Shown one piece after another: positions 58,759 through 64,000 of a stretch of 64,000 nt of DNA. The DNA comes from Leptospira tipperaryensis. GTDB lineage: Bacteria; Spirochaetota; Leptospiria; Leptospirales; Leptospiraceae. The stretch's first letter is position 1. Every line of letters starts with the position of its first letter. The translations under genes and the position numbers were made by a program. Below the pieces are notes generated by a model that saw only the letters and a program-made list of their open reading frames with translations, did no database searches and had not been told where the DNA came from. The stretch covers positions 2,160,001 to 2,224,000 of the forward strand of contig NZ_CP015217.1 in NCBI RefSeq assembly GCF_001729245.1. Reading direction: 5' to 3'.

Positions 58759-59580
58759 TCAATCGATCAACCTTTGCCAAAAGAATTTCCGCTTTTGTTT
58801 CGGAGATTCTACTTTATTTTCAAATCGTTTTGGCTCTAAGACCCCGTCTATAGAAACGAAGATCGTATAGGTTAGAATGAAAAATGTTTCCTGAATAAAT
58901 TCTTCAATTTCTTGTAGGACTTCCTTTTCGTCCTTATAGATGATTCCCGAAATTTTTATATCATCCGATTGTTCGTCCGACTCGAAGAGAAAATAATAAT
59001 GTTCCAGTCTTTCAAAGAGCAAGAAGTCGGAACTCGCGCTGATTTTATACAACGCTTTGTCCTTATACTCCGAATCGAATCCGACAAAGAGTCCTCCGAG
59101 TGAAAAATCTTGAATGACTCCTTCGATTCTTCCTTTGCGCGCAAAAAAATCGCGGGTAAACGGTTCGAAATAAACGTTTTCGTATTTTGGAAAAATACTT
59201 TTTAATAGTGTTCTATGTCCGTCTTGAATTGGCTTTTGTATAAAAATCGTATTTCCGTTCTTTACCGTGAAGCCGTCGTAAGAGCAAGTCCCTCCAAAAC
59301 AATCTACGTCGATATAAACGAACGTTTTTTCCGGGTAAAGTTTACTGAATTCGATTGCCCTTTCATCCAGTAGAGCAATTTCTTCTTCAAGCTCTTGCAT
59401 TTTCTCCGGATCACATATTCTCATCAACTCCTCTCTTTCTACCTGAGCGACAACGCCGTGAAAATCCGAATGAAATTTCTTTACCTTTGCAAAAGAGAAA
59501 TTTTTTTTGAGTTCTGAGATTAAATCCTCATCCGTTTCATACTCAAAAATTGTAATGATGTTTTGTGAATAGTAACCCAA
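58759..59580 (-). CDS. Soluble protein of unknown function
   Basis: The protein has 273 residues with a TTG start and AAGGA nine bases upstream. There is no signal peptide or membrane segment. A mid-part 'FVYIDVDCFGGTCSYDGFTV' and later 'IEGVIQDFSLGGLFVGFDSE' are the most distinctive. The latter looks like the start of a PilZ-like domain ('DFSLGGLFV'), but no RxxxR motif is seen just before it. I cannot assign a family. It converges on the TetR gene and is transcribed alone. Confidence 0.7.
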   Translation of the reverse strand: MGYYSQNIITIFEYETDEDLISELKKNFSFAKVKKFHSDFHGVVAQVEREELMRICDPEKMQELEEEIALLDERAIEFSKLYPEKTFVYIDVDCFGGTCSYDGFTVKNGNTIFIQKPIQDGHRTLLKSIFPKYENVYFEPFTRDFFARKGRIEGVIQDFSLGGLFVGFDSEYKDKALYKISASSDFLLFERLEHYYFLFESDEQSDDIKISGIIYKDEKEVLQEIEEFIQETFFILTYTIFVSIDGVLEPKRFENKVESPKQKRKFFWQRLID

Positions 59581-59912
59581 TTCTTTTATCCTTAGATCAA
59601 CAACCGATGGAAATCAGGAAATTGAAATCGAACCGCATTTTAAAATCCGAATATACAAATTTAAAACTTACGAATGCCGGACGAGAAACGATCGCCTGAA
59701 GATAATTTTCAATGCCTTGGATAAAGGATCGTCTTTCGCTTTCGAAATAAAAGGTTATCAGAATTCAAAGAATGAAATATTGATTGTGCAAAATGCACAA
59801 AATATAGCTCTTTATTCTGTTATATAGAATTTTTAGAAAATATATTGAAATCCCTGAATAGAAAAAGATTCTTAGCCTTATATATCCGTTCTTCGGGTAA
59901 GGAGCTTTTTGA
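59581..59912. other. Regulatory interval upstream of the YceI gene
   Basis: No gene is seen. It holds a palindromic site at 59784 and AT-rich promoter-like DNA at about 59800-59880. Confidence 0.4.
59784..59800. promoter_or_regulatory. Inverted repeat TTGTGCA-AAA-TGCACAA
   Basis: Two perfect seven-base arms with a three-base spacer lie 113 bases before the YceI ATG and just before an AT-rich promoter-like stretch. Confidence 0.5.
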
Positions 59913-60500
59913 ATGAATTTGAGAAGAATTTCTTTAGCGTTTCTTTTAATCCTAATCTCTCTGACAGGACTTCAAGCAGGGAACTTTAAATTAGATCCAG
60001 CTCACACTTCTGTCGGCTTTAAAATCAAACACCTTGGTTTAAACAATGTTCCGGGTTCTTTTAAAGAATTTCAGGGAAAGTTTAGCTTTGATGAAAAATC
60101 CGGAGCGCTTTCCGGACTGGATGTTACGATCCAAACCGCTTCGATTTTTACAAACGATGAAAAACGCGACGGGCATTTGAAATCAAAAGATTTCTTCGAT
60201 GCGGAAGGAACTCCTACAATCACGTTTAAGTCTGCGAAAGCGACCGTGAAAAAAGGATCGGTTTCTAAAATCGCAGGCGAGCTTACAATCAAAGGTGTTA
60301 CCAAGCCGGTTGTTTTAAATGTAACCTTTAACGGTTCCGCAAAAGATCCGTGGGGAACGGTTCACTTTGCTTTCGAAGCGGAAACCAAAATCAATCGCAA
60401 AGATTTCGGACTGACTTGGAATAAGGCTTTGGAAACCGGCGGAGTTTTGGTTGGAGAAGAAGTTTCAATCAAGATCGAAGGCGAAGCAGTCGCAGAATAA
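59913..60500 (+). CDS. YceI family periplasmic lipid-binding protein
   Basis: The protein has 195 residues, signal peptide 1-22 ending 'LTGLQA-GNF'. The YceI lipocalin-like barrel is clear from 'KLDPAHTSVGFKIKHLGLNN', 'NDEKRDGHLKSKDFFDAE' and 'GELTIKGVTKPVVLNVTFNG'. Family members bind isoprenoid or fatty chains in a hydrophobic pocket and are often induced by base or osmotic stress. AAGGAG lies eight bases before the ATG. An inverted repeat upstream and a strong terminator downstream make it a single-gene unit. Confidence 0.95.
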   Translation: MNLRRISLAFLLILISLTGLQAGNFKLDPAHTSVGFKIKHLGLNNVPGSFKEFQGKFSFDEKSGALSGLDVTIQTASIFTNDEKRDGHLKSKDFFDAEGTPTITFKSAKATVKKGSVSKIAGELTIKGVTKPVVLNVTFNGSAKDPWGTVHFAFEAETKINRKDFGLTWNKALETGGVLVGEEVSIKIEGEAVAE

Positions 60501-60575
60501 AGAAACAAATCCTTTCCTGTTTTTTTTGAAGGAATGGATTTAGTAAGACTTTGATTTTTAAAAATAGTTAGAATC

Positions 60576-60611
60576 AACCTCCCTTTGTAAAACATACGAG
60601 GGAGGTTTTTT
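60576..60611 (+). terminator. Terminator of the YceI gene
   Basis: AACCTCCCT pairs perfectly with AGGGAGGTT and is followed by TTTTTATG. Confidence 0.85.
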
Positions 60612-60617
60612 ATGACC

Positions 60618-60926
60618 TTAGAGTTTAGCCGCTTCTTTTTCGTATTCCGTAGCTTCTTGGATACAGTGATCCTCTAATTTTTTATACTTCTTATGCTCTT
60701 CGTTGGAAGAGGCAGCCTTGCCGCCTTGACTACGAATGGCAAGAGACTTATACTTCTCCGCCAGCTCCTTGTGATCCTTCGCTTTTTTCAGCAGATATTC
60801 TTTGGCAATTTTCTTGAGTTCCGGATTGGTTGCTTCTTTTACCAACAACGTTTCCATTTCCGAAATGGCAAATACTCCGGTGGAAAAAACGGAAAGAAAA
60901 AGCGCTAACGCTATGATTTTTTTCAT
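60618..60926 (-). CDS. Small exported helical protein
   Basis: The protein has 102 residues. The signal peptide (1-20, ending 'FSTGVFA-ISE') is followed by a single helical, charged domain ('AKEYLLKKAKDHKELAEKYK') with one Cys near the C-terminus. It is a small periplasmic protein of no recognised family. AGGACC precedes the ATG by a short spacer. It converges on the YceI gene and may share its terminator. Confidence 0.8.
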   Translation of the reverse strand: MKKIIALALFLSVFSTGVFAISEMETLLVKEATNPELKKIAKEYLLKKAKDHKELAEKYKSLAIRSQGGKAASSNEEHKKYKKLEDHCIQEATEYEKEAAKL

Positions 60927-61491
60927 GGTCCTATACTCCTAAATCGATTGACTCGACTTCATACTACGCGTCTGTTTTTCCAAGTAGGATATCGATTTCT
61001 TCAAATTTTTTTCCATCATCGTTTCATTCTGTTTTTTGCATGTAATCGTCTAGGTTTGTTATGCGATACTTAAGAAATGTCGATCCGTTTTAAAATTGCT
61101 TCTTAAAAGTACAATTTGTTCTTGAATGAAGCAAGATTGAAAAGGGGAATTTTCCGCCGAAATCGAAATGGATCTCTTTGCGAACTTACGGTCTCCGATT
61201 CTGTTTTTAGTAAGGCCCGTTTTCTCAGTCTCAAATGAAATTCCCAATCCGGATTTGAAAGAATCTTCAATCTTAGAAGGGACCCGAATTCCTTTTATAA
61301 AAGGATAGAACAGGCAAACGCCGATTTCATAAAAAACAAAAAAATTAAAAAGTATAAAATTTTTAGAATATTCTATTTTACTGAAATTTTCAAACGTCGA
61401 TTTCTTAAATAGAAGATCGAGTAAAATTAAAATTTCGAAATCACGAAGATGACAAAGGAGGAATTTAAGAGGAGAGAATTAAGAAAGTTTT
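60927..61491. other. Gene-free interval of about 570 bases
   Basis: No convincing gene is seen. It should hold the promoter of the small exported protein; a few short open frames lack signals or ribosome-binding sites. Confidence 0.5.
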
Positions 61492-61521
61492 CATAGGACC
61501 CACCCGAGGGTGAATCCTATG
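61492..61521 (-). terminator. Hairpin after the AIM24 gene cluster
   Basis: CATAGGA (61492-61498) pairs with TCCTATG (61515-61521), and CACCC inside pairs with GGGTG. It lies 17 bases past the stop of the last AIM24 gene. No T tract. Confidence 0.5.
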
Positions 61522-61537
61522 TTTCTACAAAAAGATT

Positions 61538-62221
61538 TTAGCTCGAAGAGGAAGATTTCTCCACTCTTCTCCACTGGTTCGCCCAGCCTGCGAATGCGTT
61601 CTGATTTCTAGATTGAATATAAAGTTTTCCGCTTCCCGAAAAAACCGCGACCAAACCTTCTCCACTCAAGAACAAAGACTTGAGACCGCCGACTTTTTGA
61701 ATCGTATAGTTCAACGTTCCTTCGAAACCCACGATATGTCCGGTGTCCACGGTGTATTGACCGTTTACTTCGATCGTATGAATCGCGCCAAAGCTCGAAA
61801 AGAAAAGATCTCCCGCGCCGCTGACTTTCAAAAAGAAAAGACCTTCTCCGGAAAAAAATCCTTTGAATCCACCCCATTTGCTATCGATGACCAAGGATTC
61901 GGAACCTGCTACATAGGCTCCTCGGCTAAGAATCAATTCTTCTCCTTTCATCTTGCGGTATTCGATATCGCCTTGGGTCTGACTCGTTAAAAAGAGAGTT
62001 CCCGTTCCACCTTCCGACTTGAAAGTATTTTGAAAAAAGGATTCACCACTGAGTAACGCACGTTTTGCGGAAGCCCAGATTCCACCTTCCGCCTTTGTCG
62101 CCATCTTTACGGTGGGACTCATCGCAACCATCGCGCCGGACTCGGCACGGATCGTTTCTCCGTTTTCTAATTCCACTTGGATGATTGGAAAATCAGGTTT
62201 TAGTAATATTTCGTGTTTCAC
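61538..62221 (-). CDS. AIM24 family protein, copy 3 (last in operon)
   Basis: The protein has 227 residues in the TIGR00266/AIM24 family, a duplicated barrel-like fold. Signatures are 'GETIRAESGAMVAMSPTVKM', 'FFQNTFKSEGGTGTLFLTSQ' and 'GHIVGFEGTLNYTIQKVGG'. It has no signal peptide. Bacterial function is unknown; in yeast Aim24 helps organise mitochondrial cristae, which may not carry over. It ends in a Ser-rich tail. It is downstream of two paralogues with 12 bases between genes. Confidence 0.88.
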   Translation of the reverse strand: MKHEILLKPDFPIIQVELENGETIRAESGAMVAMSPTVKMATKAEGGIWASAKRALLSGESFFQNTFKSEGGTGTLFLTSQTQGDIEYRKMKGEELILSRGAYVAGSESLVIDSKWGGFKGFFSGEGLFFLKVSGAGDLFFSSFGAIHTIEVNGQYTVDTGHIVGFEGTLNYTIQKVGGLKSLFLSGEGLVAVFSGSGKLYIQSRNQNAFAGWANQWRRVEKSSSSS

Positions 62222-62233
62222 GATTCATTCTCC

Positions 62234-62908
62234 TTATCTTTTGATCGGAGGCAGTTGATTGCGGAACCAACTTCCTAAAGACGGAACGTTTCTGGATTGG
62301 ATCCAGACCCTTCCTCTTCCTTTAAAACGAGCGACAAATCCTTCTCCACCCAAGAAGAAAGACTTCCATCCGCCGAACTTGGTCATCTCGTAATTAAGTC
62401 CCTCGTCGAACGCGACGATATGCCCCGTATCCACGATCATCTCTCCGTCGACTTGCAGGATATCGATTCCGCCGTAACTGGAAATGAGAAGAGGTCCGTT
62501 GCCGGAAAGTTTTAAGAAGAATAAAGATTCTCCGCTGATAAATCCTTTCAGACCTTGAAACTTGGTATCCATCTCTATGTTCGGAGAAGACGCGAGAAAG
62601 GAACTGGATTGAACATAAACGGTTCCAGCAAGATCGATCTTATCCACGTCGCCCGGAAGAGTCGGTGCGAGTAGAACTTCTCCGTTTCCGGAAGAAGCTG
62701 TGAAGGTGTTCATCCAAAAGGATTCTCCGCCGAGGAATGCCGCTTTTAAACTTTTTAAGAATCCGCCCTGCTGTGCTTTGTGGGTTTGAATCGTAATCCC
62801 ATTGCTCATCGACATCATGGAACCGGATTCAGCTTTGATGGATTCTCCGCCGCCCAGAGTGACCTTTGCAAAACTATACGACGGTTTGCTAAGAATTTCA
62901 ATATTCAT
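62234..62908 (-). CDS. AIM24 family protein, copy 2
   Basis: The protein has 224 residues and the family pattern: 'GESIKAESGSMMSMSNGITI', 'FWMNTFTASSGNGEVLLAPT' and 'GHIVAFDEGLNYEMTKFGGW'. It is clearly paralogous to its neighbours but not recently duplicated. It lies 15 bases after copy 1 and 12 before copy 3 in one operon. Confidence 0.88.
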   Translation of the reverse strand: MNIEILSKPSYSFAKVTLGGGESIKAESGSMMSMSNGITIQTHKAQQGGFLKSLKAAFLGGESFWMNTFTASSGNGEVLLAPTLPGDVDKIDLAGTVYVQSSSFLASSPNIEMDTKFQGLKGFISGESLFFLKLSGNGPLLISSYGGIDILQVDGEMIVDTGHIVAFDEGLNYEMTKFGGWKSFFLGGEGFVARFKGRGRVWIQSRNVPSLGSWFRNQLPPIKR

Positions 62909-62923
62909 AATATTACCTTTTCC

Positions 62924-63589
62924 TTATTGAGGAAGGAGTCCCGTCAGCCAGGATAAGAATCCGGATGGAACCCGAGTCTGAATCAAAATTTTACCGTGAC
63001 CGGTAAACTCCATTACCAAACCTTCGCCGCCGAAAAGAGTGGACTTCCAACTTCCTCCGGCCTTTCCGATTTTATACTGAAGAGTTTTGTCAAAAGCGAC
63101 TACGTGTCCGGTATCGATCGTATAAGCGCCTTGTACTTCGATCGGAAGAATGGCTCCGTAAGAATTCAAAAAGAGTTTTCCGTTTCCCGTAACATCCAAA
63201 AGAAACACACCTTCTCCGCCGAGAAAGGAACGCAGTCCGCCGAATCTCGGTTTCATAGTAATCGTTTCATCGGAGGCGAGATAAGCGCCCGCTTCCACGA
63301 GAAGTCCGTTGTCCGTAAGATCGATTCCGACAACGTCCCCTGGAAGTTCCGGAGCAAAGCCGATCTCCGCGCCCGCGGAAGGAGCCTTGAAGACATTGAA
63401 GAAAAAGGATTCTCCGCCGAAAAATCTCCGCGAAAGTGCAGAAAGAAATCCGCTTCCCATTTTGGTTTCAACGTCGATCCCGGGTGTCATATAAACCATC
63501 GCGCCTGCTTCCGCTTTGATGGTTTCACCGGGCGACAATTTTACTTTTAGAAAAGAATACGAAGGTTTGTGGATGATCTCGTAATTCAT
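62924..63589 (-). CDS. AIM24 family protein, copy 1 (operon start)
   Basis: I use ATG 63589 (221 residues); a TTG ten codons upstream is open but adds a non-family extension. Family signatures: 'GETIKAEAGAMVYMTPGIDV', 'FFFNVFKAPSAGAEIGFAPE', 'GHVVAFDKTLQYKIG'. It heads a three-gene operon of paralogues. It is divergent from a short-chain dehydrogenase gene 87 bases away, so the interval should hold both promoters. Confidence 0.88.
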   Translation of the reverse strand: MNYEIIHKPSYSFLKVKLSPGETIKAEAGAMVYMTPGIDVETKMGSGFLSALSRRFFGGESFFFNVFKAPSAGAEIGFAPELPGDVVGIDLTDNGLLVEAGAYLASDETITMKPRFGGLRSFLGGEGVFLLDVTGNGKLFLNSYGAILPIEVQGAYTIDTGHVVAFDKTLQYKIGKAGGSWKSTLFGGEGLVMEFTGHGKILIQTRVPSGFLSWLTGLLPQ

Positions 63590-63676
63590 AGAAGCAGCAA
63601 TGTAAATAAATTGACTCAAACGTCAATCGAAAAGTGTTTTCAGAAGCGATCCAAAGAATTATATGGGAGGAACACT

Positions 63677-64000
63677 ATGGCACAAAGAAACGTATTTATC
63701 ACGGGAACGAACCGCGGAATCGGATTGGAACTTACAAAACACTTTCTCTCAAAAGGAGATCAGGTATTTGCGCTTTGTAGAAGAAGTTCCACGGAGCTCG
63801 TTCGTCTAAAACCCACTCGGATCCTCGAAGGGATCGACGTCCTCAATTCGAATTCAATCCAAGCTTTGACTTCTAAAGTTTTAGATACTAAGATCGACAT
63901 TCTTATCAACAACGCTGGGATTTTGATTCCGGACAATCTACAGACTCTCGACGAAGACAATATCATCACTCAATTCTTAGTCAATTCCCTAGGGCCTTTG
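63677..64000 (+). CDS. Short-chain dehydrogenase/reductase (3' end outside window)
   Basis: The frame is open to the end of the window (108 codons seen). The ATG has GGGAGG eight bases upstream. The Rossmann NAD(P) motif 'FITGTNRGIGLELT' (TGxxxGIG) and 'ILINNAGILIPDN' (NNAG) identify a classical SDR. The Tyr-x-x-x-Lys site lies beyond base 64000. The substrate is unknown. Confidence 0.9.
   Translation, partial: MAQRNVFITGTNRGIGLELTKHFLSKGDQVFALCRRSSTELVRLKPTRILEGIDVLNSNSIQALTSKVLDTKIDILINNAGILIPDNLQTLDEDNIITQFLVNSLGPL

Noticed and set aside
61059..61247. Short minus-strand open frame in the 61-kb gap
   Set aside because: No ribosome-binding site, no motif and biased composition; likely chance.

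Overview
The window looks like chromosomal DNA of a Leptospira species (spirochaete). Supporting this are several lipoproteins with relaxed spirochaetal lipoboxes, two DUF1574 genes (a family I know mainly from Leptospira) each paired with an MBOAT acyltransferase, a LipL45-like FecR lipoprotein, remnants of a 7TMR-DISM/class III cyclase of the type expanded in Leptospira, and frequent TTG/GTG starts. Species cannot be set by eye. No rRNA, tRNA, CRISPR array, IS element or prophage was seen. Most of the window is ordinary housekeeping and envelope DNA in short operons.

Layout. 1-9 kb: end of a chemotaxis receptor, a FecR/LysM plus Ig-like exported pair, small exported proteins, a GH5 lipoprotein and a PHP-domain membrane protein. 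9-15.3 kb: a GT2-GtrA glycosyltransferase, DJ-1/PfpI and sirtuin operon, then a GST, the first DUF1574+MBOAT pair and a YacP-like nuclease on the minus strand. 15.4-24 kb: membrane protein, patatin, Mpo1-like protein, TetR regulator, GlpD, SpoIIE-type phosphatase, alkyl-DHAP-synthase-like flavoprotein. 24.5-30.8 kb: enoyl-CoA hydratase, envelope lipoprotein plus TPR protein, cysteine-desulfurase-like enzyme. 31-34.1 kb: four tandem paralogous lipoproteins built of a short G-x-x-N repeat. 34.1-43.4 kb: dGTPase, DedA, HNH protein, a flagellar chaperone group (FliS), PurN-PurH, transaldolase. 43.7-48.3 kb: second DUF1574+MBOAT pair, pseudouridine synthase, lipoyl synthase. 48.4-54.2 kb: a cytochrome b5-like protein overlapping a ferric-reductase-type flavoprotein, a LipL45-like lipoprotein, a sugar dehydrogenase and a radical-SAM-like protein. 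54.7-58.6 kb: a Tyr-rich lipoprotein, a degraded receptor adenylate cyclase, and a divergent alpha/beta-hydrolase/TetR pair with two matching operators. 58.7-64 kb: an orphan protein, YceI, a small exported helical protein, three tandem AIM24 paralogues and the start of a short-chain dehydrogenase.

The most notable items are the cyclase pseudogene, whose catalytic-domain ends and receptor fragments can still be read through several frameshifts and deletions; the four-gene repeat-lipoprotein array; the two acylation modules; a noncanonical CX8CX2C cluster motif; the paired operator sites 52 bp apart; a dispersed hairpin element present twice (24.1 and 54.4 kb); and interleaved inverted repeats upstream of the transaldolase gene. 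Functions come from recognising motifs and family features by eye; no database search or alignment was run.
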